DNA of 64,000 nucleotides from Rhizobium sp. L43 (GTDB taxonomy: Bacteria; Pseudomonadota; Alphaproteobacteria; Rhizobiales; Rhizobiaceae), in assembly GCF_002531725.1 (NCBI RefSeq), contig NZ_NWSQ01000028.1:30312-94311 (forward strand), given 5' to 3'. Below the pieces are notes generated by a model. It was not told the origin of the DNA and searched no databases. It was given only the letters and a program-made list of their open reading frames with translations. Positions 9,216 to 17,532 of this stretch are shown one piece after another. Positions within the stretch are counted from its first letter, which is position 1. Every line of letters begins with the position of its first letter. The translations under genes were made by a program, and so were the position numbers.

Positions 9216-10049
9216 TTATTTGAACTTGTCGCGCATCGCATCGATGCCGGGGATGGTTTTGGTCAGATGCTGATGGGCGGGATCGAAGCGTTGGATCAGC
9301 CCGCGGCGATGCTTGCCGACGAGAATGGTGAAGATATAGCCCCGGTGCCCCGGCGAGGTGACCGTCGGATGGTAACCCCGGTCGACCAGGACTGTGTCGC
9401 CGTTGCGGGTCATGAGGATCTTGACCGGACCGTCTTCGTCATAGGTGATCTGGCTGCCGAAGCCGGTCTCTGGCTGGAAGCGGTAGTGATAGAGTTCTTC
9501 GTGCCGGGTCTCGACGTCGCCGTCTTCGGTATCGTGCTTGTGGGGGGGATAGCCGGACCAGCAGCCCTCGCCGGCATAGAGTTCGCTCACCAGCAGGTTG
9601 CCGCAGCGCCCGTTCTGCCGTTGGCCGAGCAGGTGGACGATCCGCCGCTGGCTGTGGGTGTCAGACGAGCCGACATTGACCGCGTCAACCTCATCAGGCG
9701 TCACTCGGAACGGGGCGTAGCGCGTGTCGCAGAGACCGCCGGCGATCGCGACTTCCGCAGGTCCGCCGTGAGCCGATATCCGGACATTGGCGCCGACCGG
9801 CACGTAAACCGAGTCCGCATCGCCTCCCCAGATATCGGCTCGCCGGCCCACAGCTTCGAACATGATGCCATCCACCTCGATATCCACCTGACCCGACAGC
9901 ACGACGTAGAGGCTTTCGTGCACGGGCAGCCGCCGGATGTCCTGCTCGTTGGAGGCGAGCGTGACGAGATCGAAGTAGATGAGATCGAGCGTCGTGGAGG
10001 AGGTATCCACAATAGGACGCTGCTCGGAGCGTGGAATGAATTCGGGCAT
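9216..10049 (-). CDS. 5-deoxy-glucuronate isomerase family protein (KduI/IolB-like)
   Basis: Bicupin isomerase of the KduI/IolB family (277 aa). IolB converts 5-deoxy-glucuronate to 5-dehydro-2-deoxy-gluconate in myo-inositol breakdown, and KduI isomerises 5-keto-4-deoxyuronate from pectin. The probable metal-binding cluster PPHKHDTEDG, then ETRHEELYHYRF and VDRGYHPTV, are all present. ATG 10049 follows the upstream stop as TGATG. No other inositol gene is nearby, so the substrate is probably a deoxy-uronate or deoxy-sugar released from the imported oligosaccharide rather than an inositol intermediate. The family call is firm, the substrate is inferred. Confidence 0.85.
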   Translation of the reverse strand: MPEFIPRSEQRPIVDTSSTTLDLIYFDLVTLASNEQDIRRLPVHESLYVVLSGQVDIEVDGIMFEAVGRRADIWGGDADSVYVPVGANVRISAHGGPAEVAIAGGLCDTRYAPFRVTPDEVDAVNVGSSDTHSQRRIVHLLGQRQNGRCGNLLVSELYAGEGCWSGYPPHKHDTEDGDVETRHEELYHYRFQPETGFGSQITYDEDGPVKILMTRNGDTVLVDRGYHPTVTSPGHRGYIFTILVGKHRRGLIQRFDPAHQHLTKTIPGIDAMRDKFK

Positions 10050-11110
10050 CAATTTAACTCCGGAACGGTACGGTCGGCGAAGGGATTAAGCGACAAGGAT
10101 TCGGCATGATGGCAGGCTACTGCATGCCCATCGGTGGTGACGGTGCGTAAGCCCGGCACCTCCTGCTTGCAAAGCTCTGTGGCGTAGCGACAGCGCGGAT
10201 GAAATGCGCAGCCGGGAGGCGGATGGGCGGGATCGGCGACCTCACCCGCCAGCCGGATGCGCTGGCCGTGGCGGCGCATCCTCGGATCGGCGATCGGCAC
10301 AGCCGAGAGCAGCGCTTCGGTGTAAGGATGGAGCGGGCGTGAGAAGATCTGCTCCGTCGGCGCTTTTTCGACGACCCGGCCGACATACATGACGGCAATG
10401 TTGTCCGAGATGTGCCGGACGACCGAAAGGTCGTGGGCGACGAAGAGATAGGTCAGGCCGAACTGTTCCTGCAGATCCTGCAGGAGGTTGATGGTTTGTG
10501 CCTGCACGCTGACATCGAGCGCCGAGACGGCCTCATCGGCGATTACCAGGCGCGGATTGGAGGCCAGCGCCCGGGCGATGCCGATGCGTTGGCGTTCACC
10601 GCCGGAAAACGCGTGCGGATAGCGGTGCATGTATTCGGGCCGCAGGCCGACGCTCTGCATGAGGTCGGCCACCCGGTGCTCGAGCTCCCGGCCCTTGGCG
10701 ATGCCGTTGACACCAAGCACCTCACCGATAATGTCGATGACGGGAAGGCGCGGATTGAGCGAAGATTGCGGGTCCTGAAACACAATGCGCAGGTCGCGAT
10801 GGATTTCGTCGAGGGCAGACCCCGACAAAGCCGCAAGATCGACCGTACCGCCACTGCGGTTGCGATAGCGGATTTCGCCACTCGTCGGCTGATAGATGCG
10901 CAGGACCGTGCGGGCAAGCGTGGACTTGCCGCAGCCCGATTCCCCGACAATGCCGAGTGTTTCGCCATCCTCGACGCGAAGCGAAACGCCGTCGACCGCC
11001 TTGACGTGGCCGACCACGCGCCGGAATGCGCCCTTGCGAATGGGGAAATGCATCCTGAGATCGTTCAGTTCGAGCAGCGGGCTTCGTTGGCTCACGGGAT
11101 CGACCATCAT
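10049..11110 (-). CDS. Oligopeptide/oligosaccharide ABC transporter ATPase (OppF-like)
   Basis: Second ATPase of an Opp/Dpp-type importer (353 aa). It has Walker A GESGCGKST, the Q-loop, the signature FSGGERQRI, and Walker B VIADEAVSALD. The C-terminal oligopeptide/dipeptide ATPase extension carries the Cys-rich GCAFHPRCRYATELC motif that can bind an iron-sulfur cluster. The start ATG at 11110 overlaps the upstream stop (ATGA). In this locus the importer most likely carries oligosaccharides, because all co-transcribed enzymes act on carbohydrates. Confidence 0.92.
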   Translation of the reverse strand: MMVDPVSQRSPLLELNDLRMHFPIRKGAFRRVVGHVKAVDGVSLRVEDGETLGIVGESGCGKSTLARTVLRIYQPTSGEIRYRNRSGGTVDLAALSGSALDEIHRDLRIVFQDPQSSLNPRLPVIDIIGEVLGVNGIAKGRELEHRVADLMQSVGLRPEYMHRYPHAFSGGERQRIGIARALASNPRLVIADEAVSALDVSVQAQTINLLQDLQEQFGLTYLFVAHDLSVVRHISDNIAVMYVGRVVEKAPTEQIFSRPLHPYTEALLSAVPIADPRMRRHGQRIRLAGEVADPAHPPPGCAFHPRCRYATELCKQEVPGLRTVTTDGHAVACHHAESLSLNPFADRTVPELN

Positions 11111-12156
11111 CGTCCTCCTTCGTAAAGCAGACAGCTGGCGACATGCCCGTCGCCGATGGCGACGGGTTGGGGATCCCGCTGGTCGCACAGGCCCGCCCTC
11201 GCCTCCTTGCACCTGGGATGAAAGCTGCAGCCCTGGGGTCGGTTGAAACGCGAGGGCACCATGCCGTCGATGATCGCCAGCCGTTCGGTGGGTTGCCCAT
11301 GCATGCGCGGCACCGATTGCAGCAGCGCCTTGGTGTAGGGATGAACAGGTGCGTGGAAGATCGTGTCGACATCCGCTGCCTCCACGACCCGGCCGACATA
11401 CATGACGACGACCTCATCGGCGATTTCGGCCACCACGCCGAGATCATGGGTGACGAACAGCACCGAGAGCCCGAATTCGGCCTGCAGCGAAGCGAGCAGA
11501 TCGAGGATATTGGCCTGGGTGGTCACATCGAGCGCCGTCGTCGGCTCGTCGGCGATCAACAGTTTTGGGCGGCAGGCGAGCGCGAGCGCAATGCAGACGC
11601 GCTGGCGCATGCCGCCGGAAAACTGGAAGGCATAACTTTCCATGCGCTCGGCCGGCCTGGGAATACCGACCAGGGCCAAGGTCTCGATCGCATGTTCGCG
11701 CGCCTCCTTTTTTCCCATCTTCAGATGCAGGCGGATCACTTCCACCATCTGGTTGCCGATCGTGTGGACGGGCGAAAGGGCTGCCATCGGCTCCTGGCTG
11801 ATCAGGCCGATCTGGGCACCGCGGATCGCCCGCATATCGTGGCCGCGCGGATCGAGCGCCGCCAGATCGACCGAGGGTGCTGCCGGATCGGGTCGGTAGC
11901 GGATTGTGCCCGAGACGATCCGCCCTCCGCGCGGAACCTGGTTGAGGATCGAGCGGCCAGTGATGCTCTTGCCCGAACCGGATTCGCCGACGACGCAGAC
12001 CGTCTTGCCGCGCGGGATGGAAAAGGAGACGCCGTCGACCGCCTTGATCGTGCCCGCACCACCGAAGAAATGCGTCGTGAGATCAACGACCTCGATCAGC
12101 GGGTCGCGATCCCCGTGCCGGCCGCTGGCAACGGCAAAATTGGGATCAGTATTCAT
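11107..12156 (-). CDS. Oligopeptide/oligosaccharide ABC transporter ATPase (OppD-like)
   Basis: First ATPase of the Opp-type importer (349 aa from ATG 12156). Walker A GESGSGKSI, signature FSGGMRQRV, Walker B LIADEPTTALD and the C-terminal CSFHPRCKEARAGLC cluster are intact. An alternative ATG at 12186 would add ten residues and lengthen the overlap with the permease gene; neither start has a strong ribosome-binding site, so the start is uncertain. It pairs with the OppF-like subunit downstream. Confidence 0.92.
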   Translation of the reverse strand: MNTDPNFAVASGRHGDRDPLIEVVDLTTHFFGGAGTIKAVDGVSFSIPRGKTVCVVGESGSGKSITGRSILNQVPRGGRIVSGTIRYRPDPAAPSVDLAALDPRGHDMRAIRGAQIGLISQEPMAALSPVHTIGNQMVEVIRLHLKMGKKEAREHAIETLALVGIPRPAERMESYAFQFSGGMRQRVCIALALACRPKLLIADEPTTALDVTTQANILDLLASLQAEFGLSVLFVTHDLGVVAEIADEVVVMYVGRVVEAADVDTIFHAPVHPYTKALLQSVPRMHGQPTERLAIIDGMVPSRFNRPQGCSFHPRCKEARAGLCDQRDPQPVAIGDGHVASCLLYEGGR

Positions 12157-13279
12157 AGGGATCTGCAGCATCGCGTAATCCATCACCGAGGAAATTGAGG
12201 GCGAGCACCGTGACGATCACCGCGATACCCGGAAGAAACAGCCAGGGCGCGCTCGAGACGGCGAGAATGTTCTGCGCTTCTTGCAGCAGCACGCCCCAGC
12301 TCACGACAGGCGGACGCAGGCCGATGCCGAGGAAGGAGAGCGCGGTTTCGGCGAGGATCATCGTCGGGATGGCGAGCGTCACCGAGGCGATGATGTGGCT
12401 CATGAAGGACGGCACCATATGCCGCCAGATGATGCGCATCTGCGAGCAGCCATCGAGACGGGCGGCGATCACGAAATCTTCCGTCTTGAGCGACAGGAAG
12501 CGCCCGCGCACCACCCGCGCCAGATCGGTCCAGCCGATCAGCGACAGGATGATCGTGATCCAGAGATAGACCAGAATCGGATCGGCGCTGATCGGAACGG
12601 CCGCCGCAAGGCCCATCCACAGCGGGATGGTCGGGATGGAATTGATGAGTTCGATGGACCGCTGGATCACATCGTCCACCCAGCCGCCGTAGAGGCCGGA
12701 GATACCGCCCAGAATGATGCCGAGGATGAGGCTGATGGTGACCCCGATGAGGCCCACGGACATCGAAACCCGCGTGCCGTGGACCGTTCGGCTGAAGACG
12801 TCGCGGCCGAGCCGATCGGCGCCGAACAGGTAGAAGGGTTTGCCCATCTCGGTCGGGCCGATCAGGTGCCGGTCGAGATCGAACAGGCCCCAAAGCCGGT
12901 AAGGTTCGCCCTTGACGAAGAAGCCGATGGGAATGACGACGGCCGGATCGGCCACGTAATTGCGGCTGAGCGCGATCGGGTCGACCTTCATCGAATAACC
13001 GTTGACATAGAGCGGATGAAATTGCCCCGACGCGTCGTAGCCGGCGAACTTGATCTGCTGCGGCGGCGCATAGGTGTAGCGGGAATCATAGGTCTGCGAT
13101 GAAACAGGCGCGAGAACCTCGGCAAACAGGGCGACCATGTAGATCAAAAAGATGACGACGCCGGCGGCGAGCGCCAGCCGATGGCGACAGAAGCGCCGCC
13201 AGATGAGTTTCCACTGCCCGGCGACGGCGTCGGAATTCTGGATCACTTCGGGCTGCAGCGCGATGGCTTGATCGGTCAT
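12146..13279 (-). CDS. ABC transporter permease (OppC-like)
   Basis: Inner-membrane permease (377 aa) of an Opp/Dpp-type importer. An N-terminal membrane helix follows the OppC-typical RRFCRHRLALAAG segment. Next comes a periplasmic loop of about 130 residues, then five helices with the ATPase-contacting EAA-like loop around ARLDGCSQMRIIWRHMVP. AAGGAC precedes ATG 13279. The periplasmic insertion is longer than in classical OppC (about 300 aa), as seen in some family members that import sugars. Confidence 0.92.
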   Translation of the reverse strand: MTDQAIALQPEVIQNSDAVAGQWKLIWRRFCRHRLALAAGVVIFLIYMVALFAEVLAPVSSQTYDSRYTYAPPQQIKFAGYDASGQFHPLYVNGYSMKVDPIALSRNYVADPAVVIPIGFFVKGEPYRLWGLFDLDRHLIGPTEMGKPFYLFGADRLGRDVFSRTVHGTRVSMSVGLIGVTISLILGIILGGISGLYGGWVDDVIQRSIELINSIPTIPLWMGLAAAVPISADPILVYLWITIILSLIGWTDLARVVRGRFLSLKTEDFVIAARLDGCSQMRIIWRHMVPSFMSHIIASVTLAIPTMILAETALSFLGIGLRPPVVSWGVLLQEAQNILAVSSAPWLFLPGIAVIVTVLALNFLGDGLRDAADPYEY

Positions 13280-13291
13280 ATCTATCGTCCT

Positions 13292-14278
13292 TCAACCGTT
13301 GCGAATGCGTGGATCGAGCCAGGCGAGCAGCAGGTCGGAGATCAGCGTGCCGATCAGCGTCAGCATGCTCATCAGCAGGATGAAGGTGCCGGCGAGATAC
13401 ATGTCCTGCGCAAACAGGGCGTTGAGCAGCAGCGGCCCGGTGATCGGCAGGCTGAGAACGATGGAGACCACCACCGAGCCGGAGACGAGGTGCGGCAACA
13501 CCCAGCCGACGGTGGAGACGAACGGATTGAGCGCCACCCGCACCGGATATTTCAACAGCAGCCGGATTTCGCTCAAGCCCCGGGCGCGAGCCATGTCGAC
13601 ATAAGGCTTGTTGAGTTCGTCGAGCAGGTTGGCGCGCATGATGCGGATCAGCGCCGCGGTGGCGCCGGTGCCGAGAACGACGACCGGGATCCACATATGC
13701 GACATGAGATCGCCGAGCTTGGCCCAGCTCCAGACGGCGTTGATATAGGCGGGTGAAAACAGCCCGCCGGTACTTTGGCCGAAATACTGTGCCGAAACAT
13801 ACATCAGCACCAGCGCCAGCAGGAAGTTCGGGATGGCGAGGCCGAGAAAGCCGAAGAAGGTGGCGAAATAATCGCCCAGTGAATATTGCCGCACCGCCGA
13901 ATAGATGCCGATCGGAAAGGCCACCGCCCAGACGAAGAGCAGCGTGGTGACCGAGACCACCATCGTCAGGCCCATGCGGGCCCAGATCAGCTCGCTGACC
14001 GGCTTGTTCCAATCGAGGGACTGGCCGAAATCGCCGCGCAGCAGGATGCCGCTGATCCATTTCCAGTATTGCACCGCCCAGGGCTGATCGAGGCCATAAC
14101 GTTCGCGCAGGCCGGCGATGACGCCGGGATCGATCGTTTCATTCTGGGAGGCCAGACGCGCCGTCATCGCGGTCAGGAAGTCGCCGGGCGGCAGCTGGAT
14201 GATGATGAAGGTCACGACGGAGATCGCGAACATCATCGGGATCATGTAAAGTAGACGTCTGATGATGAAGCCGGCCAT
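13292..14278 (-). CDS. ABC transporter permease (OppB-like)
   Basis: Inner-membrane permease (328 aa) of the Opp-type importer. It begins MAGFIIRRLLYMIPMMFAISVVTF, typical of OppB, followed by the periplasmic loop and five further helices. The cytoplasmic ATPase-docking loop is around ARARGLSEIRLLLKYPVR. A TTG two codons upstream is in frame, but ATG 14278 is chosen because AAGGAG lies seven bases before it. It is the first gene after the binding-protein gene and is separated from it by a hairpin-rich gap. Confidence 0.92.
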   Translation of the reverse strand: MAGFIIRRLLYMIPMMFAISVVTFIIIQLPPGDFLTAMTARLASQNETIDPGVIAGLRERYGLDQPWAVQYWKWISGILLRGDFGQSLDWNKPVSELIWARMGLTMVVSVTTLLFVWAVAFPIGIYSAVRQYSLGDYFATFFGFLGLAIPNFLLALVLMYVSAQYFGQSTGGLFSPAYINAVWSWAKLGDLMSHMWIPVVVLGTGATAALIRIMRANLLDELNKPYVDMARARGLSEIRLLLKYPVRVALNPFVSTVGWVLPHLVSGSVVVSIVLSLPITGPLLLNALFAQDMYLAGTFILLMSMLTLIGTLISDLLLAWLDPRIRNG

Positions 14279-14293
14279 GGTCAAGCTCCTTCA

Positions 14294-14364
14294 ATCGGCG
14301 ATCGCCGATCAGATGATTGGGACTGGGCTGGTGTCGATGGGGTGGCGCCCGTAGACGCCATCCC
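14294..14364 (-). promoter_or_regulatory. Two hairpins between binding-protein and permease genes
   Basis: Bases 14294-14309 are a perfect 16-bp palindrome (ATCGGCGATCGCCGAT). Bases 14339-14364 form a second stem of about nine pairs around the loop. They lie between the stop of the binding-protein gene and the OppB start. Such structures often protect the upstream mRNA or partly terminate, giving more binding protein than permease. No T-run follows, so full termination is unlikely. Confidence 0.5.
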
Positions 14365-14380
14365 TGTCGGTCGCGTTCCG

Positions 14381-16306
14381 TTATTGCTGGTAGTAGAAGG
14401 TCTCGGGCTTTGCCGGTCCCGGTGTCATGTAGAACGATGTGCTGGGAATGACCTTCGGGACATTGCGCATATTGGTCTTGACGATGCCGACGCGGTCCGG
14501 CTCCAGGTTGGTGCCGATGACGTAGAATTCGTCACGGGTAATCGCCAGCAGCTCCTTCATCGCGGCGAGCTGCTTTTCGAGCGTCGGCGCTTCCTGCACC
14601 TGCCGGTAGAGATCCATCTGCTTCTTGGCGGCGGGGCTCGGTTCTTGCGCGTTCGGATCCTTGGGGTTCTGGTAATAGAGGCCCCAGGCCGTGGCGAAGC
14701 TCGATTCATATTCGTGCGGGAAATACCATTTGGGATCGAGCAGGCCGAGGAAGTCGTAGCCACCGCCGCCAACCCATCCAAGGCCGTCATTCTCATTGTT
14801 CTGCAGGCGGGAGAAGATCAGCGAACGTTCGGCCGGGCGGGGCTGCATGTCGATGCCGACGGCCCGCCAGTAGCGCTGAATCATCTCGAGGGCGTCCACC
14901 TGGATCGGGCTTCCGGTCAAGGCGTCGATCGCGAAGGTGATCCGCTTGCCGTCCTGACCGAGGCGATAGCCTTCGGAGTCATGTTTGGTAAGGCCGGCCT
15001 TATCGAGATACTGATTGGCGAGATCGACATTATACTCCAGATACTGCGTCGCCATCTTCTCGTCGTAGAGCGCGGTGCCTTCACGCGGTGCTGCCTGATA
15101 AGGCTTGGCCTGTCCGGCATAGATCAGCTGGTTGAGCTCTTCGCGGTTGATGGCGTAGCTAAGGCCGATGCGGAAATCCTTGTTGGAAAAGACAGCGCGC
15201 AAGGCCGGATTCTTGTGGGTCTGGTTGAGGGTGATCAGCAGGGCGTTCGACCACGCCGGCCGAGCGATGAACAAGCCGTAGCCGCCTTTCTCCTGGTTCT
15301 GCACGATCACCGTACGGGCGTCGGTCGTCTCGATGAAGCGGTTCTGCATGTCGATTTCGCCGCTGATCGCCTTCAGAATGATCGCCTGGGTATCCTGCAT
15401 CACATCGATAGTGATCCGATCGAAGTAAGGCAGCTGGTTTCCTGCGGTATCCACCTTGGCATAGTATGGATTGCGTTCAGCGACGACCTGGGTGGTGCCA
15501 TTATAGGGCGCGGTCAACACCCAGGCATCGAGCGTTGGGCGGCCAAGATCGCGCCAGCGGCCGGGAAACCCGGTCTTGTTGTTGAAGAGCTGGACCCAGT
15601 CGGTTGCGCCGGCTGCCTTCACCAGGGCGTCGACGCCGTCGGGATTGAAATCCTTGTGAAATTGCTTGAGGTAGTGGGCTGGTGCGGCGGCCAGAATATC
15701 GGAGCCGCGCACAGTGGCCATGTTCATCAGAAACAGGCCGTTCGGCGCGGCAAATTTGAAGACAACCTTGTCGTCGGCGAGTTTTTCGACCTTGACGGTC
15801 TCTCCGCCCCCGGTCAGCCAGTCGGGTGCTGCAGGCGTGATCTTGGTGTTGCGCAGCACGTTCTCGTTCCACCACACCAGATCGTCGGCGGTAAAGGGCT
15901 CGCCGTCCGACCAGCGCGTGCCTTCGCGCAGGGTGAAGGTATATTCGGTGGCGTTATCATTGACCTCGACGCTCTTCGCGATGTCGGGGATCACCTCCGT
16001 CCATTCCGGATTCCAGCGGACCAGTCTGGTATAGCCGATCGAACGCTCGATCTCGCTGTCGCCGCCGCCAAAGGTCGCCGTGCGCCAGGTGCCGCCATAG
16101 GTGCCGACCGATTCAAGCGGCGTGAGCACCAGCGGTTCCTTGGGCAGCCGTTTTTCCACCGGCGGCAGCTTGCCGGCGTCGACCAGCGCCTTGAGGTCCG
16201 GCGACTCCTGAAAGCCGAATGCGGCGCCGGCCCAGCCGGCGCCAATGAGGATTGCCGCGGCAACTGTGGAAATAACCTGCCGCTGTAGAATTCTAGCGTG
16301 CTGCAT
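14381..16306 (-). CDS. ABC transporter substrate-binding protein, family 5
   Basis: Periplasmic binding protein (641 aa) of the SBP_bac_5/Opp family and first gene of the operon. A signal peptide covers about residues 1-32 (basic start, then a hydrophobic AAAILIGAGWAGAAFG core). The family motif EYTFTLREGTRWSDGEPFTADD is intact, and the length agrees with long members known to bind oligosaccharides rather than peptides. GGGAGG precedes ATG 16306. Three LacI-type operators lie in front of it. The ligand is unknown; the co-transcribed enzymes point to an oligosaccharide with uronic or deoxy sugar. Confidence 0.9.
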   Translation of the reverse strand: MQHARILQRQVISTVAAAILIGAGWAGAAFGFQESPDLKALVDAGKLPPVEKRLPKEPLVLTPLESVGTYGGTWRTATFGGGDSEIERSIGYTRLVRWNPEWTEVIPDIAKSVEVNDNATEYTFTLREGTRWSDGEPFTADDLVWWNENVLRNTKITPAAPDWLTGGGETVKVEKLADDKVVFKFAAPNGLFLMNMATVRGSDILAAAPAHYLKQFHKDFNPDGVDALVKAAGATDWVQLFNNKTGFPGRWRDLGRPTLDAWVLTAPYNGTTQVVAERNPYYAKVDTAGNQLPYFDRITIDVMQDTQAIILKAISGEIDMQNRFIETTDARTVIVQNQEKGGYGLFIARPAWSNALLITLNQTHKNPALRAVFSNKDFRIGLSYAINREELNQLIYAGQAKPYQAAPREGTALYDEKMATQYLEYNVDLANQYLDKAGLTKHDSEGYRLGQDGKRITFAIDALTGSPIQVDALEMIQRYWRAVGIDMQPRPAERSLIFSRLQNNENDGLGWVGGGGYDFLGLLDPKWYFPHEYESSFATAWGLYYQNPKDPNAQEPSPAAKKQMDLYRQVQEAPTLEKQLAAMKELLAITRDEFYVIGTNLEPDRVGIVKTNMRNVPKVIPSTSFYMTPGPAKPETFYYQQ

Positions 16307-16332
16307 ACCGTCCTCCCAATGTTCTGCTCTAG

Positions 16333-16348
16333 GTTATCGTTAACGTAT
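16333..16348. promoter_or_regulatory. LacI-type operator A
   Basis: GTTATCGTTAACGTAT, centred on the palindrome CGTTAACG, lies 27 bases upstream of the binding-protein start and within its likely promoter. The CG-centred AT-rich palindrome is typical of LacI-family sites. Together with sites B and C it forms a repeated element in this divergent spacer. Confidence 0.65.
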
Positions 16349-16362
16349 TCTCCTCTTCCCCA

Positions 16363-16374
16363 AACGTTAACGTT
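16363..16374. promoter_or_regulatory. LacI-type operator B
   Basis: AACGTTAACGTT is a perfect 12-bp palindrome centred 27 bp from site A, a spacing that would put both sites on nearly the same DNA face if the repeat is about 10.5 bp plus a partial turn. It shares the CGTTAACG core with site A. Confidence 0.65.
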
Positions 16375-16453
16375 ACCGTACATTCTTGTCAAAGAGATTC
16401 TTCTCGCCTTATGCTGACCGCGAATATCCTTGGCTTTCCGGGAAATCATGTTA

Positions 16454-16470
16454 GTTATCGTTATCGTAAT
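16454..16470. promoter_or_regulatory. LacI-type operator C (half-conserved)
   Basis: GTTATCGTTATCGTAAT repeats the left arm of site A exactly but has TTATCG in place of TTAACG. It lies about 94 bp from site B and 28 bases before the chosen TTG start of the lacI-type gene, so binding here would let the regulator control its own expression, possibly by looping to sites A and B. Confidence 0.55.
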
Positions 16471-16497
16471 TCCTGTACATCCGAAGAGATCGCGCCG

Positions 16498-17505
16498 TTG
16501 AGCCGCCCCAAAGAACCAGACTCCAAAATCACCATCGCCGACGTCGCCCGCGCCGCAGGCGTGTCGCCGATGACGGTGTCGCGCGTGCTCAACGATCAGG
16601 GCGGCGCCAGCGCCGAGACCACCCAACGCATTCTTTCAGCCGCGAACGAGCTCAACTATCGGCCCAATCCCTTCGCACGCGGATTGCGGTCCGATCGGTC
16701 GAAGACCATCGGTCTTCTTGTTCCCGACATCACCAATCCGTTCTTTCCTGAAGTCATCCGGGGCGCCGAGGATGCGGCAAGTGCTGCCGGCTACAATCTG
16801 CTGCTCTCCAATGTCGTCGAAAACAGCAAGCGGGAAGAAGAACTCATCGAGACGCTGCTCAGGCATCGGGTCGACGGCATCATCGTCTGCAGCGCGCGAC
16901 TGCCCGATGCCGCCCTCCACAAGGCGCTGGCGCCCCACCGGGCCGTGGTGCTCATTAACCGCGAGGCGCCCAACGAGGTCGCCGGGACGATCGTCACCGA
17001 TTACGAGACCGGCGCGTCGCGCGCCATCGATCATCTGGTCGAGCGCGGCCGGCGCAAGATCGCGATCGTCGCCGGACCGCGCAGTTCCTTCGGCGGCAAG
17101 AGCCGCCTCGTCGGCATTCGCAAGACACTGGCGTCTCACGGGCTCAAGGCGGAAGGCCTCGTTTATTGCGACCCCACGGCGGCCGGCGGACAGACGGCGG
17201 CGGCGCAATTGCTGGCCGAGACGCCCGGCATCGATGCCCTTGTCTGCTACAACGACCTCAATGCGATCGGCGCCATGAAGACCTGCCGGGCCGCCGGCAT
17301 TTCGATCCCCGGGCAGATCGCGCTGATCGGCTTCGACGACATTCCGACGGCCGAACTGCTGTCACCGGCGCTTACCACGCTCCGGGTGCAGAAGCGGGAA
17401 ATGGGGGAGGAAGCCGTGCGCCTTCTGCTCAGCCGCATCGCCACCAGAAACCGCCAGCACGGCATCGTCATCGTGCCGGAGCTCATCGTCCGCGAAACGA
17501 CCTGA
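16498..17505 (+). CDS. LacI family transcriptional regulator
   Basis: Sugar-responsive repressor (335 aa). The helix-turn-helix ITIADVARAAGVSPMTVSRVLN is followed by the hinge helix and the periplasmic-binding-protein-like effector domain with DITNPFFPEVIRGAE and IALIGFDDIPTAELLSPALTT. TTG 16498 is chosen as start because it places the helix-turn-helix near the N-terminus; an ATG at 16411 would put operator C inside the coding region. The gene diverges from the oligosaccharide operon and precedes a fucosidase gene, so it should repress both units in the absence of the imported sugar or its breakdown product. Confidence 0.88.
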   Translation: MSRPKEPDSKITIADVARAAGVSPMTVSRVLNDQGGASAETTQRILSAANELNYRPNPFARGLRSDRSKTIGLLVPDITNPFFPEVIRGAEDAASAAGYNLLLSNVVENSKREEELIETLLRHRVDGIIVCSARLPDAALHKALAPHRAVVLINREAPNEVAGTIVTDYETGASRAIDHLVERGRRKIAIVAGPRSSFGGKSRLVGIRKTLASHGLKAEGLVYCDPTAAGGQTAAAQLLAETPGIDALVCYNDLNAIGAMKTCRAAGISIPGQIALIGFDDIPTAELLSPALTTLRVQKREMGEEAVRLLLSRIATRNRQHGIVIVPELIVRETT

Positions 17506-17532
17506 TTCCAATCCCAACAGGAGGAATATCCC

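Noticed and set aside
7662..10109. An 815-codon plus-strand frame opposite the GH39 and IolB-like genes
   Set aside because: It is antisense to two well-supported enzymes, has no ribosome-binding site or domain, and its residue mix is typical of the reverse reading of GC-rich codons.
14342..16288. A 648-codon plus-strand frame opposite the family 5 binding protein
   Set aside because: Reverse-strand shadow of a gene with clear family motifs and a signal peptide; the antisense product shows none.
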